Shown piece by piece: positions 36,710 to 46,344 of a stretch of 64,000 nt of DNA (positions within the stretch are counted from its first letter, which is position 1; every line of letters begins with the position of its first letter). A program made the position numbers and the translations under genes. This DNA is from Vibrio atlanticus (GTDB taxonomy: Bacteria; Pseudomonadota; Gammaproteobacteria; Enterobacterales; Vibrionaceae), in assembly GCF_024347315.1 (NCBI RefSeq), contig NZ_AP025460.1, positions 1,116,001 through 1,180,000 on the forward strand, given 5' to 3'. A model generated the notes under the pieces. It was not told the DNA's origin and ran no database searches. It was given only the letters and a program-made list of their open reading frames with translations.

Positions 36710-37549
36710 ATGGTCATTAAGGCAAAGAGCCCGGCAGGATTTGCAGAAAAGTATATCATTGAAAGTATTTGGAATGGCCGTTTCGCTCCAGGTTCTATCT
36801 TGCCCGCAGAGCGTGAGCTTTCTGAGCTGATTGGTGTTACACGTACTACGCTTCGTGAAGTACTTCAGCGTCTTGCTCGTGATGGTTGGTTGACAATCCA
36901 ACACGGTAAGCCAACTAAAGTTAATCAGTTTATGGAAACCTCAGGTCTTCATATCCTTGATACATTAATGACGTTGGACGTTGATAACGCAAGCAAAATG
37001 GTAGAAGACCTGCTTGCTGCTCGTACTAACATCAGCCCTATCTTTATGCGTTATGCATTCAAAGCAAATAAAGAGGCTTCAGAGCGTACGATTACTAACG
37101 TGATTGAATCTTGTGAATCTTTACTTGCGGCACCTACTTGGGATGAATTCTTAGAATCGTCGCCATATGCTGACAAGATCAAACAATCGGTGAAAGAAGA
37201 CGTAGAAAAAGATGAAGCGAAGCGTCAAACGATCTTAATTGCTAAAACTTTTAACTTCTACGATTACATGCTTTTCCAACGTTTAGCATTCCATTCAGGT
37301 AACCAAATTTATGGCCTGATCTTCAATGGTGTTCGTAAGTTGTACGACCGTGTTGGCAGCTACTACTTCTCTAACCCAGAAGCTCGTCGTTTAGCCATGG
37401 AGTTCTACAAAAACTTGTTTGTTATTTGTGAAAGCGGTGAGCGTGAGAATTTACCACTTGTGATTCGTAACTACGGTATCGCAAGCGCACAGATTTGGAA
37501 CGAGATGAAGACAACGTTACCGACAAACTTTACTGAAGACGACAGCTAA
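36710..37549 (+). CDS. fadR: Fatty-acid metabolism regulator FadR, Vibrio-type with internal insertion
   Basis: GntR-family regulator that represses fatty-acid degradation and activates unsaturated fatty-acid synthesis genes; acyl-CoA releases it from DNA. The winged helix is at about 8-74 ([23 protein letters not shown]), and the C-terminal acyl-CoA-binding bundle follows. At 279 residues it is 40 longer than E. coli FadR (239). The extra segment (about 138-177, around [20 protein letters not shown]) is the insertion known from vibrios, reported to create a second ligand site. Single gene with a strong terminator. Confidence 0.96.
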   Translation: MVIKAKSPAGFAEKYIIESIWNGRFAPGSILPAERELSELIGVTRTTLREVLQRLARDGWLTIQHGKPTKVNQFMETSGLHILDTLMTLDVDNASKMVEDLLAARTNISPIFMRYAFKANKEASERTITNVIESCESLLAAPTWDEFLESSPYADKIKQSVKEDVEKDEAKRQTILIAKTFNFYDYMLFQRLAFHSGNQIYGLIFNGVRKLYDRVGSYYFSNPEARRLAMEFYKNLFVICESGERENLPLVIRNYGIASAQIWNEMKTTLPTNFTEDDS

Positions 37550-37610
37550 GTCTTTTTATAAAAGTATTGTTCGGTTGTTTTACTTATTGAGTAAACGACG
37601 TAAAGAAACG

Positions 37611-37648
37611 AAAAAGCGGCGAGATAATCAAATTATCTCGCCGCTTTT
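37611..37648. terminator. Bidirectional terminator between fadR and the DUF1456 gene
   Basis: Eighteen-bp perfect stem AAAAAGCGGCGAGATAAT with its complement and a three-base loop; one of the strongest hairpins in the window. Confidence 0.95.
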
Positions 37649-37690
37649 TATTTATTGATAGTTGGTGAAAACGTATCAATAGGCAGTAAC

Positions 37691-38170
37691 TTACCCTGCA
37701 AACTCTTCTGAGTCTGGACGGTTAGTAAATTGCACGCCATTTAGAAAATCGCAAAGTAGTTGGTCTTCACATACTTTGTAGTTCTTGTTCTCAGGCTTAC
37801 GGAAGTAGGCACCAATCTCGTACTTACTTAGGCTGATGCCTACCACTTCTAATATATCTAATACATCTTCTGCTTTCATGTTCAATGCAATACGCAGCTT
37901 CATGAAAATCATGTTGTTAGTCAGAGCAACTTCAGGTTTAGGTTGAACACCTTCTTTTTTGCCACGCTTAAGATTGATAAAACCATTTAGGAATACCGCT
38001 AACTCTTTATCTTTCATCTTAGAGCATGACTTGTCGTTGTCGTCTTTTAGCCAATTAATCACTTGGTCATGAGCAACGGTCACATCAGCTTGCTCGATAG
38101 CTTTAATGATCTGTGCATTTTTAAGGTTTAGCGCGTGTTGAATACGACGCAAGATTTCGTTGTTAGTCAC
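37691..38170 (-). CDS. DUF1456 family protein (YehS-like)
   Basis: Protein of 159 residues with two copies of the roughly 70-residue DUF1456 module: NNEILRRIQHALNLKNAQII (3-22) and NNMIFMKLRIALNMKAEDVL (84-104), each followed by an FLNG(F/V) helix (about 59-63 and 143-147). The E. coli relative is YehS, of unknown function. No signal peptide or membrane helix. Lies downstream of metG on the same strand after a terminator, so it is probably separate. Confidence 0.88.
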   Translation of the reverse strand: MTNNEILRRIQHALNLKNAQIIKAIEQADVTVAHDQVINWLKDDNDKSCSKMKDKELAVFLNGFINLKRGKKEGVQPKPEVALTNNMIFMKLRIALNMKAEDVLDILEVVGISLSKYEIGAYFRKPENKNYKVCEDQLLCDFLNGVQFTNRPDSEEFAG

Positions 38171-38303
38171 TGGGGATTCCTAAAAAGGGTTTGAAGAGTA
38201 AAGAGGTGTTGGTTAGCCTGTTATTGTCGGCACACCAATTTCTACTCTACATAGCATAGTTGACGGCGACTCTAACAGAGAACGCTTATTTTCGGTAGAT
38301 ATA

Positions 38304-38356
38304 AAAAATCCCCAATGCTTATCAACTCATTCAAGTTAAAAGTGCATTAGGGATTT
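38304..38356 (-). terminator. Terminator of metG
   Basis: Minus-strand AATCCCTAATGC pairs with GCATTGGGGATT around a loop of about 25 bases that has its own small stem, ending in TTTTTT. It lies 36 bases after the metG stop. Confidence 0.75.
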
Positions 38357-38391
38357 CGCTATGAGTGCTTGTTATCTGACTGAAGCCAGAG

Positions 38392-40452
38392 CTACATTAC
38401 ACGCATGCCAGGTTGAGCACCTTCGTGTGGTTCAAGGATCCACAAGTCACTGCCACCAGGACCAGCAGCTAAGATCATGCCTTCAGACATACCAAACTTC
38501 ATCTTACGAGGTTTAAGGTTTGCGACCATGACAGTTAGTTTGCCTTCTAACTCTTCAGGTTTGTACGCTGACTTGATACCAGAGAATACTTGGCGAGTTT
38601 CACCACCGATGTCCAGTTGGAACTTCAGTAGCTTGTTCGCTTTTGGTACTTCTTCACATGAGATAATACGAGCAATACGCATATCGACTGCTGCAAAGGC
38701 ATCGAATTCAATCTCGTCTGCGATTGGCTCTTTGTCTAGCTCAGTTTGGCTTGCTTGCTCTTTTTCAGCTTCTGCTTTTTCTTTTGCTGCTGCTTCAGCG
38801 GCTGCATCTTCTTTAGAAGACTCGATCATTGCTTCTACTTTCTTCGGATCAATACGGCTAAACAACGCCTTGAACTTAGTGATTTCGTGATCAGTTAGCG
38901 GAGTAGCAATCGCTTCCCACGTAAGCTCTTCGTTTAGGAAAGCCTCAGTGCGAGCCGCAAGCTCTGGCATAACGGGTTTAAGGTAAGCCATTAGCACGCG
39001 GAATAGGTTAATACCGACAGAAGAAACTTCTTGAAGCTCTTTCTCTTTGCCTTCTTCTTTCGCAAGAACCCAAGGTGCTTTTTCGTCAATGTACTGGTTA
39101 GCTTTATCAGCTAGTGCAGTAATTTCACGGATAGCGCGGCTGAACTCACGAGTTTCGTATAGCTGACCGATACGCTCTGCAGCAGCAACGAATTCGTTGT
39201 ATAGCTCAGGTTCTGCAAATTCAGCAGAAAGCTTGCCTTCGAAACGCTTAGTGATGAAGCCTGCGTTACGAGAAGCCAAGTTAACAATCTTGTTTACTAC
39301 ATCAGCGTTTACACGTTGAGTGAAGTCTTCAAGGTTAAGGTCAAGGTCATCTATACGGCTGTTTAGTTTCGCAGCGTAGTAGTAGCGAAGACACTCAGGG
39401 TCTAGGTGGTTTAAGTACGTACTTGCTTTGATGAATGTGCCTTTCGACTTAGACATCTTCGCACCGTTCACCGTTACGTAGCCGTGTACGAATACGTTGT
39501 TTGGCTTACGGAAACCAGCGCCTTCTAGCATTGCAGGCCAGAATAGGCTGTGGAAGTAAACGATGTCTTTACCGATGAAGTGGTAAAGCTCAGTTGTGCT
39601 GTCTTTCTTCCAGTATTCGTCAAAGTTTAGATCGTCACGCTTGTCACATAGGTTCTTGAAAGAAGCCATGTAGCCAACAGGAGCGTCTAGCCAAACGTAG
39701 AAAAATTTGTTTTTCTCGCCTGGGATTTCGAAACCGAAGTAAGGTGCATCACGTGAGATATCCCATTGTTGCAGGCCAGACTCGAACCATTCCTGCATTT
39801 TGTTTGCAGTTTCATTCTGTAGAGAGCCAGAACGAGTCCACTCTTTTAGCATGCTTTCGAACTGAGGCAGGTCGAAGAAGAAGTGCTCAGAATCTTTCAT
39901 TACTGGAGTTGCGCCAGAAACCGCGGATTTAGGGCTAATTAGCTCAGTTGGGCTGTATGTCTCACCACAGTTATCACAGTTATCACCATACTGGTCTTCT
40001 GACTTACACTTAGGGCAAGTACCTTTTACGAAGCGGTCTGGTAGGAACATCTCTTTCTCAGGATCGAAAAGCTGAGAAATAGTGCGGCTAGAAATGAAGC
40101 CGTTCTTTTTAAGTTCGAGATAGATGTGAGAAGCCAGTTCACGGTTCTCTTCGCTATGTGTGCTGTGGTAGTTATCAAAGCTGATATCAAAGCCAGCGAA
40201 GTCTTTTTGGTGCTCTTCACTAACAGCAGCGATCATCTCTTCTGGCGTGATACCCATCTGTTGAGCTTTAAGCATAATTGGCGTGCCGTGAGCATCGTCA
40301 GCACAGATGAAGTTTACAGTGTTGCCACGTAGACGCTGGTATCGAACCCAGATATCAGCTTGGATATGCTCAAGCATATGACCAAGGTGAATAGAGCCGT
40401 TCGCGTACGGAAGCGCACAAGTTACCAAAAGTTGTCTTGGATCAGTTGCCAT
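38392..40452 (-). CDS. metG: Methionyl-tRNA synthetase
   Basis: Charges tRNA-Met. Class I synthetase with the HIGH variant HLGH in [15 protein letters not shown] (about 16-30), a zinc knuckle with [17 protein letters not shown] (about 145-161), KMSKS (about 334-338) and anticodon-binding helices. A charged Ala/Glu/Lys linker (about 550-580) leads to a C-terminal EMAP/tRNA-binding dimerisation domain (about 585-686). The 686-residue length is near that of E. coli (677). Divergent from apbC, the same arrangement as in E. coli. Confidence 0.97.
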   Translation of the reverse strand: MATDPRQLLVTCALPYANGSIHLGHMLEHIQADIWVRYQRLRGNTVNFICADDAHGTPIMLKAQQMGITPEEMIAAVSEEHQKDFAGFDISFDNYHSTHSEENRELASHIYLELKKNGFISSRTISQLFDPEKEMFLPDRFVKGTCPKCKSEDQYGDNCDNCGETYSPTELISPKSAVSGATPVMKDSEHFFFDLPQFESMLKEWTRSGSLQNETANKMQEWFESGLQQWDISRDAPYFGFEIPGEKNKFFYVWLDAPVGYMASFKNLCDKRDDLNFDEYWKKDSTTELYHFIGKDIVYFHSLFWPAMLEGAGFRKPNNVFVHGYVTVNGAKMSKSKGTFIKASTYLNHLDPECLRYYYAAKLNSRIDDLDLNLEDFTQRVNADVVNKIVNLASRNAGFITKRFEGKLSAEFAEPELYNEFVAAAERIGQLYETREFSRAIREITALADKANQYIDEKAPWVLAKEEGKEKELQEVSSVGINLFRVLMAYLKPVMPELAARTEAFLNEELTWEAIATPLTDHEITKFKALFSRIDPKKVEAMIESSKEDAAAEAAAKEKAEAEKEQASQTELDKEPIADEIEFDAFAAVDMRIARIISCEEVPKANKLLKFQLDIGGETRQVFSGIKSAYKPEELEGKLTVMVANLKPRKMKFGMSEGMILAAGPGGSDLWILEPHEGAQPGMRVM

Positions 40453-40609
40453 ACTTAATAATTCGCTTTTTTGATAGGTATAAATTTTGAGAGGTAATAC
40501 TACTTTATAACGTGTGATACGCCAAGTTATCAGACAAAGGATTCCCCTAGTTTTTTAGGGGTTCAGTCTTCATCTCGTGGGTGATAGCATAAATAAAAAA
40601 GGAGCCCCA

Positions 40610-41686
40610 ATGCGTAACTTTACTTCTAAGCAAGATTTCTGTTCATGGTTGAATGAGTTCGAGTCACCAATCCTCATCCCAGAGTGGGCGCTACACCAAA
40701 ATATTGTATCGGTTGATCCGCGTGGATCATTCGTTATTACCTTGCCTTTTGCTGCGAATCAGCTCGCGATTGAACTGGAACAGTGGATCCACTCCCAGAT
40801 TGAACAGCAACTTGTTAGTGCTTTTCAGTTTGAAGTAAAAGTGAAGCCGTCTGCGCTAGAAACAACAGTCGCGACACCTTTGAAGGGTGTTAAGAACATT
40901 ATCGCCGTGACGTCGGCAAAGGGTGGGGTGGGTAAATCGACTACTTCTGTAAACCTTGCGCTTGCGTTATCTAAGTCAGGTTCAAAAGTGGGCTTGTTGG
41001 ATGCGGATATCTACGGTCCATCTGTGCCTATGATGCTTGGTCAGCTAGACGCAAAACCAGAAGTACAGAATAACAAATGGATGATGCCAATCGAAGCGCA
41101 CGGCATTTTTACGCATTCTATCGGTTACCTTGTATCAAAAGATGATGCAGCTATCTGGCGTGGTCCAATGGCGGCTAAGGCGTTAGGTCAGCTTGTTAAC
41201 GAAACCGTATGGCCAGAGTTGGATTACCTTGTTATCGACATGCCACCGGGCACGGGTGATATTCAGTTAACGTTGTCGCAACAGATCCCAGTGACGGGCG
41301 CAGTAGTCGTGACGACTCCTCAAGACTTGGCTTTAGCCGATGCACGTAAAGGTGTGGCGATGTTCGATAAAGTGAGCGTGCCAGTGGCAGGCTTAGTGGA
41401 AAACATGAGCTACCATATCTGTAGCCACTGTGGTGAGAAAGAGCATATCTTCGGTGCTGGTGGCGCGGAAGCTATGTCGGAAGAATTCTACCTTGATATT
41501 TTGGCGCAAATCCCGCTGCACATTGATGTACGTGAAGATATTGATGCAGGTTGCCCAACCGTTATACGTCGTCCAGATAGTGAACACACGCGTCATTATT
41601 TAGAGCTTGCTGAGAACGTGGCTGCGAAGATGTTCTGGACGGGTAAGGCGAGACCAGAAGCGATTAATTTTTCTTTGGTTGAATAG
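40610..41686 (+). CDS. apbC: Iron-sulphur cluster carrier protein ApbC/Mrp
   Basis: P-loop NTPase that carries and delivers Fe-S clusters. An N-terminal MIP18/DUF59-like region covers about 1-80; the deviant Walker A GKGGVGKST is at about 104-112; LDADIYGPSVPMMLG follows; and the cluster-ligating CxxC is in YHICSHCGEKEHIFG (about 270). The 358-residue product starts at the ATG at 40610, preceded by GGAG. The frame is open upstream to 40577 without a good start. Divergent from metG. Confidence 0.96.
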   Translation: MRNFTSKQDFCSWLNEFESPILIPEWALHQNIVSVDPRGSFVITLPFAANQLAIELEQWIHSQIEQQLVSAFQFEVKVKPSALETTVATPLKGVKNIIAVTSAKGGVGKSTTSVNLALALSKSGSKVGLLDADIYGPSVPMMLGQLDAKPEVQNNKWMMPIEAHGIFTHSIGYLVSKDDAAIWRGPMAAKALGQLVNETVWPELDYLVIDMPPGTGDIQLTLSQQIPVTGAVVVTTPQDLALADARKGVAMFDKVSVPVAGLVENMSYHICSHCGEKEHIFGAGGAEAMSEEFYLDILAQIPLHIDVREDIDAGCPTVIRRPDSEHTRHYLELAENVAAKMFWTGKARPEAINFSLVE

Positions 41687-41942
41687 CAATGGCTGATCAA
41701 AAAGCCGTGTAAATCATGTTTGGGTGAGATAAACAACGGTTGGATTAAGTGGATAGCCATAGGGCTTGTGCACATAGTTGTATTTAAGTTATTTGAAAGC
41801 AAACGATTGCTTTAAGTAAATGTATTGAGATCATCAATTTGACTGCAATTAGCTAACATCGCGACTAGAATCTATATGCTTTAGCCCCTATAATCAGGCG
41901 GTTTATCTCTTCCCACCACCAAACCATATCGGGTGCAAATTA

Positions 41943-42584
41943 ATGTCTGATAATAATCAATGTGTCATCGTAGGTATCGCTGGCGCTTCAGCTTCAGGAA
42001 AAAGCCTGATCGCGAGTACGATTTATAATGAGCTGCGCGAAAAAGTAGGCGACCATCAAATTGGTGTTATCACGGAAGATTGCTATTACAGCGACCAAAG
42101 TCACTTGAGTATGGAAGAGCGAGTTAAAACTAACTACGACCACCCAAATGCACTAGATCATGACCTTTTATGCGAACACCTACAGCAGCTAATGAGTGGC
42201 AATGCCGTGGAAGTTCCTGAATACAGCTACACAGAGCACACACGCACTTCTGAAACGACTACACTTACTCCTAAGAAAGTGATCATTTTAGAAGGTATTC
42301 TGCTTCTGACAGACCCGCGTCTTCGTAAACTAATGCACGCAAGCGTATTTATGGATACACCGTTGGACATCTGTTTACTACGTCGCGTTAAGCGTGATGT
42401 AGAAGAGCGTGGTCGAACAATGGATACGGTACTTAAACAATACCAAGAAACAGTACGCCCAATGTTCATGCAGTTTATCGAGCCTTCAAAACAACATGCA
42501 GACATCATCGTTCCTCGTGGTGGTAAAAACCGTATTGCGATTGATGTGCTAAAAGCGCATATTGCGAAGTTGTTGAAGTCTTAA
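41943..42584 (+). CDS. udk: Uridine kinase
   Basis: Pyrimidine salvage enzyme phosphorylating uridine and cytidine with GTP or ATP. Walker A is GASASGKS (about 13-20), and substrate residues lie in [11 protein letters not shown] and [36 protein letters not shown] marks the lid. The 213-residue length is the same as E. coli Udk. Two hairpins with T-runs follow. Confidence 0.97.
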   Translation: MSDNNQCVIVGIAGASASGKSLIASTIYNELREKVGDHQIGVITEDCYYSDQSHLSMEERVKTNYDHPNALDHDLLCEHLQQLMSGNAVEVPEYSYTEHTRTSETTTLTPKKVIILEGILLLTDPRLRKLMHASVFMDTPLDICLLRRVKRDVEERGRTMDTVLKQYQETVRPMFMQFIEPSKQHADIIVPRGGKNRIAIDVLKAHIAKLLKS

Positions 42585-42600
42585 TCGAATAAAATTTTGC

Positions 42601-42628
42601 CTAAGTGACTCACTTAGCTTTATTTTTT
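42601..42628 (+). terminator. First terminator hairpin after udk
   Basis: Palindrome CTAAGTGA C TCACTTAG followed by CTTTATTTTTT, 16 bases after the udk stop. Confidence 0.7.
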
Positions 42629-42636
42629 ACCGAATC

Positions 42637-42666
42637 AGTGGCACTTTTATAGTGCCACTTTCTTTT
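42637..42666 (+). terminator. Second terminator hairpin after udk
   Basis: Nine-bp stem AGTGGCACT / AGTGCCACT with a five-base loop and TTTCTTTT, ending 25 bases before the AsmA-family start. Confidence 0.85.
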
Positions 42667-42690
42667 GGAATCTAAGCAAGGAATATGCGG

Positions 42691-44853
42691 ATGAAGAAAC
42701 TACTCATTTTCATAGCTGTACCAGTGTTTGTTGTCGTTGCAGCAATTCTGGTACTAGTGCTGTTAGTGAATCCCAACCAATTTAAGCCATTAATTGTCGA
42801 ACAAGCCCAAAAATACACAGGCCTAGAGCTCGTGATCGAGGGTGATATCAGTTGGCAATTCTTCCCATCTATTGGCTTCGAACTTGGTCAAACTGAATTA
42901 CGTAACCCTGAAGGGTTCACTCAACCAAACCTGTTTAAGGTTGATACGGTTGGCGTTGATGTTTCGGTTACTCCGCTATTTAGCAATCAACTAGAGATCG
43001 GCAATATCACTCTAGATGGTGCAGAATTTTATTTAGAAACGCTTAAAGATGGTCGCAAGAACATCGATGCGCTCACACAAGCGTCTGCTCCTAAGGAGTC
43101 TGAACCTGCAGCGGATACAAGTTCTGAAGCAACACCGGCGCCTCAAGAGCAAACTTCTACAGACACATCTGGTTGGACGATCAATCTTGCAGGTGTAACA
43201 GTCTCAAACGCATTGTTTGAGATGGACGACAAGCAAGCAGGTTCATTCACTAAGCTATACGATGTGTCTTTGAGTCTTTCTGAGTTTGCCGTTGATACAT
43301 GGACGGCCGCGACGTTTGCGGCTTCTGGTGAAAACAACCAACAGAAGTTCTCTGCAAATGGCAGTGCTGAATTCAAATTAGCGGAAGGCTTTGCAAGCTA
43401 CGCATTACGAAATATTGACCTTAATGCGAAGTTCAATGATCCAGCAACGTCGATCGAGTCAGCGAAGATTGGCTTAAATACGTTTGAGTTCGATAAGGTT
43501 AACCAACTGACTTATGCGGTGATTGGTAATGCTGCTGGTCTTGACCTTGATCTTAAAGGTGGCGGTGACTTAACTGTCGATAGCGCGATCTCAAAAATAA
43601 CATTGAACAAGTTAACATTAGACTCAACATTCAAAGGTGAAACGCTTCCTCAATCACCAATGAAAGTGGATATGCTGTCTGACTTAAGCTTTGATCTAAC
43701 GAAGAGTCACTTGAGCTTTGTGCTAGAGAAGCTGCAAGCTAACGCTATCGCACTAGACGGTAAAGCGGAAATCACTTTATCTGAAATACCAAAGGTTCGT
43801 TTTTCTCTTCATAGCCCGAACATCGATTTAGATGAGTTCTTAGGCCTAGGTAATACAGAAGAAACAGCGAGCGCTGCGCCTTCTGATTCTGCTGGTGGCT
43901 CAACTTCAAATACTACAGCTTCTTCGACGTCAAGTTCAGATAACTCGGCTCCTGCGAAAGAAGTAGAACCTGATCTGTCAGCTCTGAAAACGCTCGATGT
44001 GAAAGGTAATATCACAATCGATAAGTTCAAGGCGAACAACGCAAAAATGCAGAACGTGAAAACTGCGTTCTCAGTTAACCGTGGTATCGCAGATCTGACA
44101 TCGTTTACCTCGAATCTTTACCAAGGCTCTATCTCGGCAACAGCACGATTAGATGCACGCAAGACGCCTGCGACTTACACGGCTAAGAAAAAGATTAAAG
44201 GCGTAAAAGTACAACCGTTACTGGTTGACGTAGCGAACAACGATACGCTGGAAGGTACCGGTAATATCGATGTTAACGTTAAAGGTAAGAGCTTGACGCC
44301 AACAGGAATCAAGAAGAACTTGGTAGGTACTATTGCGATTAACTTTGAAGATGGTGCGGTTAATGGCATCAACATCGCGCAACTGATTAGAGAAAACTAC
44401 GCTAAGATCAAAGGCGAAAAAGTCGAAAGCAAAGATGAGTCTCAAAAGACAGATTTTAGTGCAATGAAAGCAACACTCAAGGTTGATAAAGGTTGGGTTT
44501 CAACGAACGACCTATCGGCACAGTCGCCTCTTTTACGCGTGACAGGTCAAGGTAAAGCAAACTTCATCAATGAAACGGTCGACTTCCTGGTTCGCACGTC
44601 AATTGTTGGTTCGCTTGAAGGCCAGGGTGGTAAGAGCATTGATGATCTCAAAGATGTGACGATTCCAATTAAGGTAACCGGCCAGTGGGCTGACCCGAAA
44701 TTTGGGCTTGTTTTTGATGATGTGTTGAAACAGAAAGCTGAAAAAGAGATTGATCGCGGTATTAAGAAACTTGAAGAAAAATACGGTGACAAGATCAAAG
44801 ATGAGAAAACTAGAGATGCAGTCAATGGTTTACTCAAAGGCTTGTTTAACTAA
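42691..44853 (+). CDS. AsmA family protein (bridge-like lipid-transport family)
   Basis: Inner-membrane-anchored periplasmic protein of about 720 residues. One N-terminal helix (about 2-27) precedes an AsmA N-terminal domain (NPNQFKPLIVEQAQKYTGLELVIEGDISW); the AsmA C-terminal domain (about 520-680) includes LLRVTGQGKANFINETVDFLV-like residues. Two low-complexity Ser/Thr/Ala/Pro linkers (about 130-155 and 390-420) divide it. AsmA proteins are thought to move phospholipids across the envelope. The ATG at 42691 has AAGGA at proper spacing; an in-frame ATG at 42685 is too close to it. In E. coli asmA is also near udk. Confidence 0.9.
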   Translation: MKKLLIFIAVPVFVVVAAILVLVLLVNPNQFKPLIVEQAQKYTGLELVIEGDISWQFFPSIGFELGQTELRNPEGFTQPNLFKVDTVGVDVSVTPLFSNQLEIGNITLDGAEFYLETLKDGRKNIDALTQASAPKESEPAADTSSEATPAPQEQTSTDTSGWTINLAGVTVSNALFEMDDKQAGSFTKLYDVSLSLSEFAVDTWTAATFAASGENNQQKFSANGSAEFKLAEGFASYALRNIDLNAKFNDPATSIESAKIGLNTFEFDKVNQLTYAVIGNAAGLDLDLKGGGDLTVDSAISKITLNKLTLDSTFKGETLPQSPMKVDMLSDLSFDLTKSHLSFVLEKLQANAIALDGKAEITLSEIPKVRFSLHSPNIDLDEFLGLGNTEETASAAPSDSAGGSTSNTTASSTSSSDNSAPAKEVEPDLSALKTLDVKGNITIDKFKANNAKMQNVKTAFSVNRGIADLTSFTSNLYQGSISATARLDARKTPATYTAKKKIKGVKVQPLLVDVANNDTLEGTGNIDVNVKGKSLTPTGIKKNLVGTIAINFEDGAVNGINIAQLIRENYAKIKGEKVESKDESQKTDFSAMKATLKVDKGWVSTNDLSAQSPLLRVTGQGKANFINETVDFLVRTSIVGSLEGQGGKSIDDLKDVTIPIKVTGQWADPKFGLVFDDVLKQKAEKEIDRGIKKLEEKYGDKIKDEKTRDAVNGLLKGLFN

Positions 44854-44878
44854 TCGCTATTTTAAATAAATAGCATAT

Positions 44879-44918
44879 AAAAAGCGCCATTCCTTATTAC
44901 GAGGAATGGCGCTTTTGT
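44879..44918 (+). terminator. Terminator after the AsmA-family gene
   Basis: Fourteen-bp stem AAAGCGCCATTCCT / AGGAATGGCGCTTT with a seven-base loop and T-run. Confidence 0.92.
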
Positions 44919-44950
44919 TTGGGCGCTGATTATTATCCGGGTTTAGTAAG

Positions 44951-45085
44951 CAAAAAGGTTCCCTATGAGACTCGTTCCTGGTCCTAGGGAATGACGATAG
45001 GTAGTCTTGCTTTATTCAAGGACGTGACAGTCTAGTGGTCGTCACCCCCGAGAGGGAAGAATGACCGAGTCGGAGATTTCTAGTT
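44951..45085. repeat. Imperfect palindromic (MITE-like) repeat, copy A
   Basis: The left arm GGTTCCCTATGAGACTCGTT..CCTAGGGAATGACG and the reverse complement of the right arm (AATCTCCGACTCGGTCATTC..GGGGGTGACG) align loosely, giving an inverted repeat of about 40-base arms. The left arm also aligns with the arm of copy B at 52945-53090 (GATTCCCTACTCC..CTAGGGAATGACG). It sits between the convergent AsmA-family gene and btuR and contains no reading frame, as expected of a non-autonomous miniature element. Confidence 0.6.
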
Positions 45086-45094
45086 GAAAGGCTG

Positions 45095-45700
45095 TTACCA
45101 ATCCACACCTTGCAGAGCTTTTACACCAGACTCAAAAGCGTGTTTAACGTTACGAACTTCAGACACGGTATCGGCCATGTCCGTTAAAGTACGATGCGCT
45201 CCACGGCCTGTGATGATCACTGATTGCATTTTAGGACGGTTATTCAGGGCTTCTACCACTTCATCCAATTCAATGTAGCCATAGCTCACCATGTACGTCA
45301 GCTCATCAAACAGAATCACATCAATCGACTCATCAGTTAGCATGCGTTGGCACTCTTTCCATACGCGCTGTGCGGCTTCAATATCTTTCGTCTTATTTTG
45401 AGTTTCCCAAGTAAAGCCTGTACCCATCACTTGGAACTCTACATCGAGTTTTTGAAGAACGTTCTTTTCACCGTTATCCCAAGTTCCCTTTACAAACTGA
45501 GCAACGGCACATTTCTTACCGTGACCGACTGCACGTGTAATCGTACCGAAGCCTGATGTCGATTTCCCTTTACCGTTGCCAGTAATAACCAATAACAGTC
45601 CTTTCACTTCTTGCGCTGCTGCAACACGTGCATCGACTTGCTCTTTTACTTTCTGTTGTCTTGCTTTATGGCGTTGTTCTTTGTTGTCTTCGGTCGACAT
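45095..45700 (-). CDS. btuR: Cob(I)alamin adenosyltransferase
   Basis: CobA/BtuR-type ATP:corrinoid adenosyltransferase, which makes adenosylcobalamin during B12 salvage or synthesis. Walker A is TGNGKGKS (40-47); RAVGHGKKCAVAQFVKGTW, LFDELTY and ITGRGAH are family signatures. The 201-residue product starts at the ATG at 45700, preceded by AAAGGAT. The frame stays open 21 codons further but without a start signal. Not linked to other cobalamin genes here. Confidence 0.95.
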   Translation of the reverse strand: MSTEDNKEQRHKARQQKVKEQVDARVAAAQEVKGLLLVITGNGKGKSTSGFGTITRAVGHGKKCAVAQFVKGTWDNGEKNVLQKLDVEFQVMGTGFTWETQNKTKDIEAAQRVWKECQRMLTDESIDVILFDELTYMVSYGYIELDEVVEALNNRPKMQSVIITGRGAHRTLTDMADTVSEVRNVKHAFESGVKALQGVDW

Positions 45701-45784
45701 AACAAATCCTTTTAAGTTGTGATTACGCCTATCATAGCCTAACTTAACGATAGCAAAAACCATCGGAAGAACAGGTGATTACGG

Positions 45785-46234
45785 ATGGAAAAGATACTCG
45801 TGGTTTGTATGGGGAATATTTGTCGTTCGCCAACAGGTGAAGCGGTGCTGAGAAAGAAAGCTCAGCAGATGGATATTAATGTAACGGTCGACTCCGCTGG
45901 GACGATTGGCTTTCATCAAGGTAATGCGCCAGACTCACGTTCAAAATCAGCAGGAGAGAAGCGAGGCTACAGCTTTAAAGGGATTACTTCTCGTAAAGTG
46001 GTAGATAATGACTTCGAAGAGTTTGACCTGATACTTGCGGTAGACAAGGCGAATTTAGATGACTTAGTGAGCCAGTGTCCAGTTCACCTCCAATACAAGC
46101 TCGCGTTATTTTTGAGTTTTGGAGAGTCACAATATCAAGAAATTCCCGATCCTTATTATGGTGAGGGGAATGGCTTTGAATTAGTGTTGGATTTAATCGA
46201 AGAGTCGAGCGAAGCGATACTGCGTTCAATATAG
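45785..46234 (+). CDS. Low-molecular-weight protein tyrosine phosphatase
   Basis: Arsenate-reductase-fold phosphatase of 149 residues. The P-loop is VCMGNICRSPT with nucleophile Cys8 and Arg14, and the general-acid aspartate is Asp122 in DPYYG. Relatives such as Wzb and Etp dephosphorylate tyrosine kinases that control capsule export. No Wzc-like kinase or polysaccharide export gene is adjacent, so the partner is unknown. It starts 85 bases from the divergent btuR. Confidence 0.92.
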   Translation: MEKILVVCMGNICRSPTGEAVLRKKAQQMDINVTVDSAGTIGFHQGNAPDSRSKSAGEKRGYSFKGITSRKVVDNDFEEFDLILAVDKANLDDLVSQCPVHLQYKLALFLSFGESQYQEIPDPYYGEGNGFELVLDLIEESSEAILRSI

Positions 46235-46285
46235 TGTAGAGGCTGTGTTCTTGGTGGGCGATAAAGTATCAAGGTTCATCGATAT

Positions 46286-46316
46286 AAAAAAGGCCGACAT
46301 TGAATGTCGGCCTTTC
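46286..46316. terminator. Bidirectional terminator between the phosphatase and SulP genes
   Basis: Stem AAAGGCCGACATT with its complement, a very short loop and T-runs on both strands. Confidence 0.92.
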
Positions 46317-46344
46317 TAAATCTAGCTTTAAGCTATGACTAAGC

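Noticed and set aside
40544..40561. CCCCTA..TAGGGG hairpin between metG and apbC, considered as a terminator
   Set aside because: The genes are divergent, the T-run is in the loop and not after the stem; there is no transcript for it to end.
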